Below, piece after piece: positions 22,595 to 34,208 of a stretch of 64,000 nt of DNA (its first letter is position 1; each line of letters begins with the position of its first letter). Source of the DNA: Xanthostigma xanthostigma (Eukaryota > Arthropoda > Insecta > Raphidioptera > Raphidiidae); the NCBI GenBank assembly GCA_963575645.1, contig OY754466.1, positions 9,030,001 through 9,094,000 on the forward strand, in the 5' to 3' direction. The notes beneath the pieces were generated by a model. The model made no database searches. It was not told where the DNA came from and saw only the letters and a program-made list of their open reading frames with translations. Position numbers and translations under genes: made by a program.

Positions 22595-24161
22595 TATGGC
22601 ACGCCGTTTTGCCATTTAATAGCACGTATTTGTTAACGCGAACATGAAAATAAATTATTTATTTTGAAATAAAACAAGAATTAACGAGTAACATTTTTAC
22701 TTTGCTTTAATATAAAAATAATTTATTAAAATTATGATTGATCATAAAATTTATTCTAAGCCCATAAGAATAAATGGAAGAAACTTTAAATTACTATTAT
22801 TATATGGACATGAAATTTATTAATTTTATTTTGTTCAATTTAGTTTTAACATATTTTTTTGTACAATGTCAAAATTGTAATTTAATCAATTTATAATTCG
22901 AGCGGTTATAATATAATATTCTAGGGTCATAATTATGTTGAGATTGATTAAAAATTAATTGTTTATTAAATTTTCCCAGTTAGGTTCAAGCATTTTTAAT
23001 AGTTAAAAAATTCTTATGAATTATTATGGTACGGTAATAAATGTTCAATTTTTAATTAAAACAGTCCTTGGATATTGAATAAAATTATTGAAAAACAGTT
23101 ATAAATTGACGTGAATTTTATTTAAAAAAAGCAATTATTATTATATCATACGATAATTCCAAAAAAGAATATTATAATTATTCTCTTTTAGTTATAATTA
23201 TCATTTTCCCTGAAAAAATTTATACTATTTCCGTTATGTACATATTTTTTATTCTTAAATTATTGCTATGTACATAATTCTACTTTTTTATTTGTCATTC
23301 TTGAATTAAAATTATGTACATAATTTTAATTCTTAAATTTTAATTCGTAAATTTTTATTCTCGAATTGAAATTATTTAGATAATTTCAATTCTTCAATTT
23401 CAATTCGTGAATTTTTATTCTCGAATTAAAATTATGTACATAATTTTAATTCTCGAATTTTTATTCTTGAATTAAAATTATGTACATAATAAAAAATCGG
23501 CAACACTGTCGAGAATGCAGATTCCGACTCTATTCACCTCATCACTTGTATTGCCGTATTTCCATTATGTACATAATTTTAATTCAAGAATAAAAATTCA
23601 GGAATTAATATTATGTACATAATTTTAATTCAAGAATAAAAATTTCGGAATTAGTATTATGTTCATAATTTTAATTCTTGATTTTAAATTCTTGTATTAA
23701 AATTAAGTACAAAGTGTTGATTTACGAATAAAAATTTAAAAATTAACATTATGCACATATTCAAGAATAAAAATTTAAGAATAAGAATTATCTACATAAT
23801 GTTAATTTAAAAAAAATAATTGTGTACATAAGTTTAATTTTTAATTTTTTTTCACCTTAGCATAAATAGTTTAGAATAAATTGGAATTAAAATTAAAAAT
23901 AATTAAAAAGTCAAATAATCATGATTTTAAAATATAAAAGTAATTCTCTGATTTTAAATTTTATTGACGAACAAAAAGAAATATTTTTTTCGTCATCTCT
24001 CCATTCATGAATTAGGTAAAATTATTTAATTGCAATTATTTTTTAAAACAATTGTATTTTTTTTTTTGTTTACTTATTTCTTTGTGAATAATTTTATTTT
24101 AGAGTATTTCCAATCAACTAATTTTTTATTATGTCATTTAATAGCAAAACGGCGTGCCATA
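22595..24161. mobile_element. 1.57-kb DNA transposon, 18-bp perfect TIRs, 7-bp TSD CAATAAG
   Basis: TATGGCACGCCGTTTTGC at 22595-22612 is exactly inverted at 24144-24161. CAATAAG is repeated immediately outside both ends (22588-22594, 24162-24168). The interior has no transposase. From about 23220 to 23830 it carries many copies, in both orientations, of a unit centred on the palindrome TTATGTACATAA with TTTTAATTC arms. The superfamily is uncertain. Confidence 0.85.
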
Positions 24162-24752
24162 CAATAAGTTTGTAAGTACAACATTGTCAGAAAATAATTA
24201 GTAATAGTTCATTTATTTATCAAAATGCGATAAAGAAGTCGATTCCTGTGATTTCCGATCTATATACTATGACGAAAGTATTAAATTATGGATAGAAAAG
24301 ACATAAATAAAGCTCAGTGTTTTCGATTTGTTACAATCAATTTTCCCGATTTTTTTATTTTAAATTCATTTTTACGAAAAGTGTTTAATGTTTAGTCACT
24401 TTATTATGCCGTGGCGCCATCAGAGAACAGAGGTTGCCAATGTTACCAAGTACCTATTTAGATCCAGCGTGTTAAGAAATAGTTTTCGTGTTTAAAAAAA
24501 AGTGAAAATTAATTTAAATCAGATAATTGAGATTATTTTTTGAACGTCAGAATAACTTGTTTATAAATATATTGTACTAAAATTTGAATATACTGTCCAG
24601 TTCTTGGAATGTAATTCCGGTAAGGTAAATGTCACCTTACCCATAAAAATAATTTGTCTAACAAAAAGTGTATTTGATGTAAATTTATTTTAAGATTAAA
24701 ATGTAGTAGTTGTTTAATGATTTCCATTTTTTAGGATATCTCAAAGTCAATA

Positions 24753-26012
24753 ATGCGAAAGAAGTCTAAGGCGATTGCTCATAAAATGAAAAGGAAAAAA
24801 ATACCGAAAACTGAACTAGAAACAGTTGACATAATCGAGGGGAATATTGAAGAAACAGAACACATCGAAATTGCACCAAATATAAATCTCTACCTAAACG
24901 AAATTGAGTCAACGAATAAACCTACTAAAACAAAGAAAGCAAATAAAGAAGCTATCAAAGAAGAGGTATCGTATAACAATGAATATTATCGATATTTGGA
25001 AACCGCGACTGAAGATAATAAAGACACGGTAGTCGTCGGTAGTTCAAACAATAACTTCAAATCGGAACCGATACAGACACAGCCTCTTGAGGACCCTTTG
25101 AAACTAAACGATGATGATTCGAAACCCCATCGTTGCGACATTTGTCCGAGAACGTTTGTGACAGCCAATAATTTAAAAAATCATAAGTTGCTACATGCTA
25201 GAACAGACTGTACCTGCAAAGTTTGTTCAAAACGGTTCAACACGCCGTCAGCTTTAAAACGACACGAATTAACGCACGACAAAAACCGCAAGATCGAAAG
25301 ACGTACGCCGGCCACTAACCAAAACAGTGCATTAAAATGTTCGTATTGCAGTCGCACGTCCAAAAACGAAAGACTAGCCCAGTTGCATGAACTGATTCAC
25401 ACTACGACAGGTCCTTTTGAGTGCAAAGTCTGCTCGAAAACATTCCCTCAACTCGGGAATTTACGGAGACATGGTGCCGTTCATTCAGGATATAAACCTC
25501 ACGCGTGTACTCTATGTCCGAAAGCGTTCTCCGAGCGCAGTCATCTAAAGAGCCACATAAGAACACACACGGGTGAGAGGCCCTTCATGTGCGACATCTG
25601 TTCAAAATCGTTCGCCGACATGAGCACACTCAAAAAGCACGCTTTTACGCACGCCACCGACAGGCCTTACGTGTGCGACGTGTGCTCGAAAAGTTTCTGT
25701 CAGGAGTCGCGGCTAAAGCGGCACAGGGCGTCGCACGATGTAGTGGCGACCGGAGAAAAACCGTTCACGTGCGACATTTGTTTCAACACGTACATGAAAG
25801 TCGATTCGCTTCGACGACATTTGCTTATTCATACCGGAGAGAAAAAGTATACGTGCGATGTCTGTATGAAATCATTTACGCAGAGCGGTACGCTGAAAGT
25901 ACATAAACTGATCCATTCTGGGGAGAGACCGCATGTTTGCGATATTTGCTTTAAGACTTTTACGCAAGTTGGGACTATGAAAAAACACAGGGACGCGCAT
26001 AAATTGAGCTAA
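24753..26012 (+). CDS. C2H2 zinc-finger protein, ten fingers
   Basis: One 419-codon coding exon. An acceptor (CCATTTTTTAG) ends at 24734, just before the ATG, so at least one 5'UTR exon lies upstream; a possible donor is at about 24620. The N-terminal ~125 residues are lysine/glutamate-rich with a basic start (RKKSKAIAHKMKRKK), a likely nuclear localisation signal. Ten C2H2 fingers then run from about residue 126 to 417, most with 12-residue spacing and several with TGEKP-type linkers (HTGERPF, TGEKPF, HTGEKKY, HSGERPH). The third finger lacks the usual aromatic residue. Such arrays normally bind DNA in the nucleus as transcription factors, and the targets cannot be read from sequence. Codons are more GC-rich than the surroundings, as expected for a conserved exon. 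Confidence 0.95.
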   Translation: MRKKSKAIAHKMKRKKIPKTELETVDIIEGNIEETEHIEIAPNINLYLNEIESTNKPTKTKKANKEAIKEEVSYNNEYYRYLETATEDNKDTVVVGSSNNNFKSEPIQTQPLEDPLKLNDDDSKPHRCDICPRTFVTANNLKNHKLLHARTDCTCKVCSKRFNTPSALKRHELTHDKNRKIERRTPATNQNSALKCSYCSRTSKNERLAQLHELIHTTTGPFECKVCSKTFPQLGNLRRHGAVHSGYKPHACTLCPKAFSERSHLKSHIRTHTGERPFMCDICSKSFADMSTLKKHAFTHATDRPYVCDVCSKSFCQESRLKRHRASHDVVATGEKPFTCDICFNTYMKVDSLRRHLLIHTGEKKYTCDVCMKSFTQSGTLKVHKLIHSGERPHVCDICFKTFTQVGTMKKHRDAHKLS

Positions 26013-27722
26013 CGTACTGTTTGCATTTTTGTTGTTCACAATTGAACTAAGAAATTTAAATTTTTATCTTGTTACAGTCGAAGCTTTCAGTTTACACATA
26101 GCCAGAATTTAATATTTTATCTTAATCGTAGACACTACACTGGGTTTCAATGGGCCCCGGCACTAATCGGGTAATCAATGCATTTTCACATGCTTTTTAA
26201 ATATTTAATTTCTACTTTCTTTAAATATAGTGACGGAGAAGTTCTCCTTCAAAAGCTTGGTACCAAAACGAGAGCCGGCGAAATGTCGGTACCGGGTCCG
26301 GTCCCGGTAAAATGGCCGGATACTGGATCCAAAAACATTTTTTCATCTAAAAAGAGCTTTAGAATAATATTCAGCGCAATATGCGTAGCACAATTGTTTT
26401 ACAAGCACTGCATAATATGGGTAGTGTCATAGTATATAATTAATAAATACAATTAATATTATTTGTAGTTTAAAAAATAAATAAAATGGAGAGAATTGTA
26501 AAGTCACAGGTCAAAAATCGTTTATGTGTAATCTGACAGTGTGTAAACTCATAACTTGTAAGTATAATGATGTTACTTTACTTTTTAAAAATAGTAAGCA
26601 ATGTTACTTTATATTTTAAAAATAGTAATCTATTGACGGAGTTGTTAAAACATTTTTAAGTGGACCACCCGCAATCCTGCAGATACTATGAAAAAGAATT
26701 TATTCTTATATTAAAAGATGTAAAATTGACTGTAGAAACTGTGGAAAGATTATTATACTATAAAAAAGGTGTATAAATATAATCGTTATCATACTAATTA
26801 GCCGTTAATTTTTATCCAGAGACCGTTTTTGAAATATCAGTTATAGGTAGACAGACCAAAGACCAGTTTTTTTTATCGAAGCTGAACTTTGCTTGTTTTC
26901 TTACCTTTGGTTGATGTCGAAGTTATTGTATGATGTTCACAAAGTGAGGGATGATACTTATCTCTTACAGAATTGTATGTGTGATTTTACTAAATACAAG
27001 CACTGACTCTCAATTATTCAGTAAATTTAACATTCGGCTTTGATGAAACTTTTAACCTTTTGGCCAAAGCTTTTACTTATAGGTCATTAAAGCTTTTGAT
27101 AAACATTTTATAGTCATTTCCTTTTTTTAATTGTGAGGAACCAGGTTAGTTATTGTTCAGAAATCCCGATTTAAATTAATTTTTAATGTAAAATATTATT
27201 GAAAAATCAAAATAGTACTCTAATTGGTACATATTATTATTATAAAACTGAAAGCGTTTTAAGCACAAATGATTTGGAAATGATCTTTGTACAACAATGG
27301 CCTTTTGTTTTTAAAATGTAAAAATTATAATATTCTAAGGCCTAAAATAAACTAAGCATATGACTAGTATTTATAATAATCAACACTCACCAGTTTTTCA
27401 GATAATCAATTGGACAACAATATTCATAAGTTATACAGATGCTCACAGAAAAAATAGAAGTTGCGCCAATATTTGGCAGTCTTCGATTGTTTCGAAAACT
27501 GATTTCCGTCAACATTTAAAAACAAAAATTCTCTGCTGCCAAAGTTAGCCAATATGTCAAACCTCGAAAATGTGTGAGGAAATGGCATTGAAAAATTCGA
27601 AAACCGCGTAAAATTATAATGAACATTTATTTAAAAATATAATTCTACTTTTAATTTTAACAGTAAATAAGTGTAAACAATTAAAATGTGGCGTTACTGT
27701 TAAATGCGTGTGTTGTTACATA
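26013..27722. other. 3' region of the zinc-finger gene and intergenic DNA
   Basis: AATAAA signals near 26440 and 26474 may end the zinc-finger transcript. The rest up to COX10 shows no recognised gene or bounded repeat. Confidence 0.4.
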
Positions 27723-30700
27723 ATGTTAATATTACAGTTAAGGTTATGTTGCCGTAGAAGAGAGATTCAAAGTCTACCCATCTATTTTAATCATTGTAGA
27801 GTTTATAAGGATGTTCATGTAAGTTAATTGTTCCTTTAGAAATTTAATTATAGTAAGGAAACTCAGTCCGCCGCGATAGTGGAACGATTCTGGGTTCCTA
27901 TCCCGATGGAGACATGTTTGAATTTTTTGATGTAACAATGTGTGTTTCTTAACAATTAATTGCGAAAATATACTCGTACCAAAATTTACTTATTTGATTA
28001 AAAATATCATAAGCGTTCAATACAACTTTGAATCCCATAATCGTGTTTTATTAAATTAAGTTGGAAAAAAGTATCGTGATGCCGAAATTCTGTTTCAGAA
28101 TGGGCGTATATTATACGCACCAAATACATCGAAAAAACGAGACAAACCACACGAAGCCACCGTAAGTATCGCTACCCTACCGTTACCAGCTATACTTACA
28201 TCACCGAACGCATTGATAAAGTGCACCTTTCCATGGAAAGCTACACCGTCAACTGATTCTTCGAAACTAATAGAAAATTATCTTAAACTGTCCAAAATAA
28301 GACTTACAAGTAAGTACTCGTATATGAATGATCGATCTTTAAGTACAGTACTCTTCATTTTAATCCGCCGCTTGATAAACATTGTTCTATAGTCCGTTGT
28401 TCACGCCAAAAGTACACTATCTATACTAATATATAAAGCTGAAGAGTTTGTTTGTTTGTTTGGTTGAACGCGCTAATCTCAGGAATTACTGGTTCGAATT
28501 GAAAAAATTTTTTTTGTTGGATAGCCCATTTATCGAGGAAGGCTATAGGCTATATAATATCACGCTATGACCAATAGGAGCAGAGCATCAATGAAAAATG
28601 TTGCAAAATGTAACTCAAAAACTTTTGAACGGTAACTCCGATCATCATGAAATTTGGACACAACATTAATCTCTGTAAACTAAGATGAATGTGCGTACTC
28701 ATGTACCCGCCCCCCCCCATGCGTTCTTTTGCACCCGGGTGAAACCGGGCGGGACCGCTAGTCTCGCTATATCTTCTTTACCAGGTCGGATTAAAATATA
28801 GTAGTCACACATAAATATTTTAACAGAAGTAATTTCTCTTTTTGCATAGCTCTAGTCGTAATAACATCGATGGCCGGATATGCCGTGGCTCCGGCTCCGT
28901 TCGAGTTTACAACATTCGCGCTGTGCAGCATCGGTACAGGTTTACTGTCTTGTGCGGCCAACTCAATCAATCAGTTCCACGAGGTGCCGTTCGATGCGCA
29001 AATGTCTCGTACAAAGAACAGGGTGCTTGTTTGTGGGAAAATAACGTAACTACCAATCTTTTTGTTCATTTTAAATCAATTAGTGATAACTACTTCCATC
29101 GACGTTAAATAATTAAAATTTCAAACTTAAATTTTGTTTAAAAAAAAAATAATAGCCGAGTTTGTGGCAATGCCATTGTTTGTATTATGACTTTGCTATG
29201 ATTCCTCTATTATAATACGCGCCACCAATCTAAACGGCTCGGAAGTTAGATGCGAATGCGAGTTTGCGCTTGTACAGTCTGTTGAAAAACTACAAACTCG
29301 CAACTCAACAAAACTAAAATAACAATAACTTGACAATAGCGTACTCGCCTGTACTTTAAAGTAGGAAAGCGACAAATGACAAAGGTAACGAGTGATCACG
29401 ACCAATCACCGACGAGCGCATGTTCCGTGCAAGTAGCTGGGAGGTGGTGGGAGCCTCAGCGGCTCTAAAGTGTGCCCCCAGTTCCTATGTTCTAACTTGA
29501 GAACTGGGAAAAGTGTTAATTGAATTTTCAGTTTGAGGGCCAGAAAGGAGAGATTCGAGGGCTTAATTTGACCGTTAATTGCCAGTAGCTGGTTTTTACA
29601 CTGAAATTATATTCTTTTGTAAGACCGAAAAATCTTATCCCAAATAGACAACAGACCTATTAACAGTCATTGTTTAAGCTTGGTGGGAAGCAGTTGATGC
29701 AATTAGCTCTTCAAGACGTGAATTTATTAAACTTTATTTCCGAGCGTCAATGTCTATGTTAATTTTATCTGAAACGTGTTATTAAATTCTATTAACTTGT
29801 AAATTTTCATGACTTATTCTGACGTAGGTATTATATAAATCATTTTAACAATGGCCTTTTTTTATCAGACCATTGCATGCAGTCAGTTTTGCCGCTGCAA
29901 CGAGTATGACTGGTTTGGCGATACTTGCGACGGGCGTGAATGGACTTACGGCTACGCTAGGAATTGCCAACCTTATTCTGTATACGTCTATCTACACCCC
30001 GTTGAAACGTATTAGTATAGCAAACACGTGGGTCGGATCTATTGGTATGTAGTCCCAAAGTAAGAGACAATAAAAATTCATAACCTCATTTCTGTCATGC
30101 GTTAATTGTAAATGATGGCAGTGCATATTAAAAGTATGTCGTTCAGCTTAAATAAAAAATCAAGGACATCACTGTCAGGATCTAATAATAAATTTTGAGC
30201 ATTGCGATTTGGTTTAACTTGAATGAAAATCGATTTTATATAATTTTATGTAACTACAGTTGGTGCGATTCCGCCGCTAATGGGTTGGGCCGCATGCGCA
30301 GGAGATCTAGGCGCAGGCGCCTGGATCATGGCTGGCTTATTGTATGCGTGGCAGTTTCCACATTTTAATGCTTTATCGTGGAATTTGCGACCGGACTATT
30401 CACGTGCTGGCTACAGGATGATGGCTGTTACTGATCCAGGTAATTTAGATATAATTTTCTATAAGAATTTTATTCTACTTATTTCTAAAAACAAACTACT
30501 TGTGACTCCGCATTCGAATAGATGAACATTACTGATTTAAACTCTCTACTGTAGATTCGCTGTTGCATTCATACTGATATAATCACATATTTAATAACTT
30601 CTATATTGCTAGCGGCCGTAAGTGGAAGCGTGACCCATGAAGTGAGACAGTGAGACCGTAATGTTTAAGTCTTTTTCCTGATCTTTGCTAGCAATATAGA

Positions 30701-32653
30701 AGGTATTTTAAATATATGGATATAATACAGTATGTAAACACGTAAGGTGCACATAGGGAAATTAACATTGGGAAAAAATGACTGGATCAGAGTGAGCCTT
30801 GAAATCTTGTTTTTCAATTTGACAGATAATATTCTTTTGCAAAATGAATGTGTATACTAGCGAAGAAAATATTCAAATGATTACAACATAATCGGACTTT
30901 TTTTATTAATGGGACATTAAATTCCCAAAAATACTTAAATATGGTGCGAGATCAAATATCTCCGCCTATTCGTGTTGAACCTAAAGACATTTGGGTCACT
31001 GTTTTATCAACGCGCATACGTCATACCAGTCAGACAATTTTTGAATGAAATGTTTCCAAACAGATGGAGTTGTTTTTTTGTTTTATTTTTGTACAAAAAA
31101 ATTAAAATAATGATTTATAAGAGCTTTTTATTATTAAAAAAGCCAAGTAAAATAAAAATAAATCAAAATAAAAGAGAAATCCTCAAGATACCACGATAAC
31201 TCAATAGAAATAACAATTAATGCAGTCATGGCTAACTCTCATCCAAGTATTTTTTCCCAATGCTAATTTCCCTATGTGCACCTTACGCGTTTACATACTG
31301 TATAGTATGACGCATTTTCATTGGACAAGATCTATGTTTCGCTCTGTTCATTCTGCTATTTCACATACATAAAAATTTAAAAAAAAAAATTGGTTGTCTG
31401 TAAAGTCGGTTTACGGACGATAGTTTTACGTGATAACGTATTCCGTAATACATAACCTAAACCTCCCAAAATTTGGTTTCAATCCGCTTATCCTTGGTGT
31501 CGGAATGATAAGAAATGTCAAAAGTGACGTTTGCAACTTACAAAGTATTATGTTCTAATAATAATTAGTTATTCCAATACTTAACTTAGAAGGCGTTGCA
31601 TTTCACAATATACTAATGTCAAAAAATTGAATTAAACATTAGAAATGCAGCCGTTTTCATGTTAAGACAAGACATACGTTTGCTTCTAATTTCCATGTAC
31701 GGCAAACAAAGACAACCGACCGCGTCGCGCCATGCATTAGACAACATTGCATTTATACAGCTATTTTTCTATATAAATTTGTATAAAATATTTTTCTATA
31801 TAAATTTGTATAAAAAAACTGTTTAGGCAAATTCTGTTATACGAAATCTATGTAAAATGTTCTCCTCTTTCGTTTAAGACTGGTTTCAAACCGATCTGAT
31901 TTAAATTGAGCGAGAAATTAGCAAAAAGCACGCACAGGGTCAGGCGGAACGTTACGCGTTATGCGTTACACTTTTTCATACATGCAGCCGGTGTTTTATC
32001 AATTTATAATATTGGTGATTCATCAATTTATAAGACGTTATCACGTCAAAAAACCTTATGTGTACCTAAATTATAATTTATGCTAATATTGTGACATTTA
32101 AAATTCACGCATATTGAATATTTTAAGCTTGTTGAAATTATGCTGAACATCAAGGGACTCGCTTTATTCGACACATTTTTATAAAACTTCTTTGTTAAAA
32201 CTGTCATTATTGTGAATAAAAAATTTACTATTGTTCACAGGTCTTTGTAGACGAGTGGCTTTACGTTATACGGCTGCAATATCAGTGCTATCGTGGAGTG
32301 CTCCGTTGTTTGATGTCACAAATTGGTGGTTTGCGCTCGAAACCACCCCACTTAATTTTTATTTTCTGTACTTAGGTAATAATAAATTCAAAAAAATGTA
32401 CTGACCTTAATTGACCAGTTTTGACGATTGATTTTTGTTTTCAGCATATAAGTTCTACCAAAAGTCAGACAGCAAATCTTCACGTCAGTTATTCAGATTT
32501 TCGTTAGTTCATCTCCCAGCATTGATGCTTTTGTTCCTGTTGAATAAGAAGCATTGGTTTATTCACAAAAAAGAAAGCAATCGACTGGAAAACAGCGATC
32601 CGATCTCATCGTCTACTGTTCTACCTGTGTTACCACAAATCGCTACGTTATGA
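27723..32653 (+). CDS. COX10: protoheme IX farnesyltransferase, mitochondrial (heme O synthase)
   Basis: Seven coding exons: 27723-27818, 28099-28309, 28850-29045, 29869-30044, 30260-30439, 32241-32375, 32445-32653. All joins are GT-AG and phase-consistent, giving 400 residues. The enzyme transfers a farnesyl group to heme B to make heme O, the first step to heme A for cytochrome c oxidase, in the mitochondrial inner membrane. The N-terminus is Arg-rich without early acidic residues ([13 protein letters not shown]), fitting a mitochondrial presequence. The UbiA-family prenyl-diphosphate/Mg site is at about residues 140-160 (NSINQF, EVPFD, RTKNR). [13 protein letters not shown], the [10 protein letters not shown] motif and GLCRRVAL follow in family order, spread over hydrophobic segments. 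AATAAA lies at about 32735. Intron 2 holds a Helitron-like copy; intron 5 holds a mariner-type element and an ACGTGATAACGT-family repeat. Exon 1 is the least certain part. Confidence 0.96.
28420..28761 (+). mobile_element. Helitron-like non-autonomous element, 342 bp
   Basis: It begins TCTATACTAATATATAAAG after a host A (28419) and ends GGGACCGCTAG before a host T (28762). A GC-rich hairpin (CCCGGGTGAAACCGGG) precedes the end. This is the cleanest copy of the family also seen at 1369-2060 and 15300-15652. It lies in COX10 intron 2. Confidence 0.7.
30599..30702. repeat. 104-bp element with 15-bp inverted ends
   Basis: TTCTATATTGCTAGC at the left is inverted at the right (GCTAGCAATATAGAA), within COX10 intron 5. 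No target duplication is evident. Confidence 0.5.
30728..31300 (+). mobile_element. Tc1/mariner-superfamily element, deleted copy 1
   Basis: Long inverted ends (about 70 bp, beginning CAGTATGTAAACACGTAAGG) lie between TA dinucleotides. The interior keeps transposase fragments: [13 protein letters not shown], then [14 protein letters not shown], then [13 protein letters not shown], separated by stops and deletions. The order fits a DDE transposase of this superfamily. It lies in COX10 intron 5. Sister copies are at 36881-37852 and 57520-59043. Confidence 0.75.
31385..32047 (+). repeat. ACGTGATAACGT repeat family, copy in COX10 intron 5
   Basis: Starts TTGGTTGTCTGTAAAGTCGG with TTTTACGTGATAACGT and ends with GACGTTATCACGTC. 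The interior matches 52918-53900 in reverse orientation. The ends form short inverted repeats, suggesting a non-autonomous DNA transposon of uncertain class. Confidence 0.6.
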
Positions 32654-34188
32654 TATTGTACACTACAGTAACATTTAGTGAATCGAATCATTCTCTTAGA
32701 ATTGCAACTTCTTTTTATTGAGTTGTTGAAAATATTTAATAAAACATTAATATAATGTTATGATTTAACAACATAGATTACTGACATTTTTTCAATTTTT
32801 TTTTGATAACAAAAGACGTTTCAACAATTCAGTATTTTGACGTTCATTTTTTTTTTTTAAAGATTTATTCATGTAAAATCAGTGTGCATGTTTAATTTCT
32901 GTAAATATTTAAAATAATTATATGTAAATATACAAATATTCACTATTTATTTAATTTCGAAAGATTTTTTTAGTAAAGGAACCTTCACGCGTTCAGTATT
33001 GTTCTGATATTTTTACATTTAAATGTTTGAACAAAGAGTTAAATTTTTAGGGAATGTCGAATTCAATTTTAATACTAAAAATATTACCGTTTCTACGATC
33101 GTCAATTTTTAACAGTTGCACATCAAAATTCGAAGTAAATCAATATTTTCGGTATTATTCCTTCGAAAGTTAGTGTGTTTTTTTGCACGATGTTGGCTTC
33201 TGAGTTGAGATCAATCTGCTACTATCCGCTCAAGAACGTTGTCGGTTGTGCGCGTACAATTTTGCGATAATTCTTCCCCATTTTTGTATTTTCCTTGCCG
33301 GCTTTTACGGATTGTGACAAAAATTACGCGAATTCTCATTTACTCTATGGGAAATAATTTATTTTAACAATTATGGGGGTGATTCTAAGAACATTATTAA
33401 CGGAATCGGTGTTACCTTTCGCCTAAGGCATTTTAGTTGCATAGTTAGAGGTCGGTTCGTCGACCACCATTCTTCCATTTTTCCCTCCGTTGTACGTAAT
33501 GTATCCGGCTTTGAACCACGTGTATGTTATGTCAGTTGGCGATTTTTTAAGTGGTTTATTAAGGTTTCGTCAATTTATGTCGACGCGCCAGGTAAGAAAC
33601 ACATTAATTCATTTATAAAATATCAATCTCATGAAATATCTGTTCAAGAAAATGGCATCTTAAAACACCCTTCACAGAACACAAAGCCTCTTACTAAATA
33701 TATCTATACATCGGTCTTTTTAAAGATTTACTATTTCTCATTCACACTTTCGCATTAAATAAAATATTCAATGCATAGTTCGTTTTTATATTGACCATGC
33801 GTTCTTTGTAGAATAGAAAAAAGAAGAAAAAATCGATTCTCCTTTTTTGCAATATCCGGTTTATTTCAAACAGTTTTCTTTGTTTTGAGTAGGTACACGT
33901 TTTTTTCTAATTTGCTTTGAATAACAGAAGAAATATGCAATCACATGTTCAAATACAAGTTTCCTTTGTTTTTTTTTCTTTTGTTTTTTGTACCAACGCA
34001 AAAGAATAAATAATATATGTAGGTATTTGATGCACGTTTTACCCAAGATTTTATTTTTACACACCAATTTTTAAAATCTAATTATTTGTTTTTAGAAAAA
34101 TATGCGCGTTGTATTATTACAATAATAATTTTTTATTTCAAAAGTGTATCACCAGACTTTCTTTTATTTTACTGTTTTTATGTCCTAG
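32654..34188. promoter_or_regulatory. COX10 3' end and Chk1 upstream region
   Basis: AATAAA at about 32735 is a likely COX10 polyadenylation signal. A donor CAG|GTAAG at 33592 and an acceptor TGTCCTAG ending at 34188 suggest a Chk1 5'UTR exon ending at 33591 and a 597-bp intron. No promoter motif can be assigned with confidence. Confidence 0.4.
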
Positions 34189-34208
34189 ATATTTACCAAT
34201 ACAAAACA

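Noticed and set aside
25589-25906. 105-codon frame inside the zinc-finger exon
   Set aside because: Shadow frame of the ten-finger protein.
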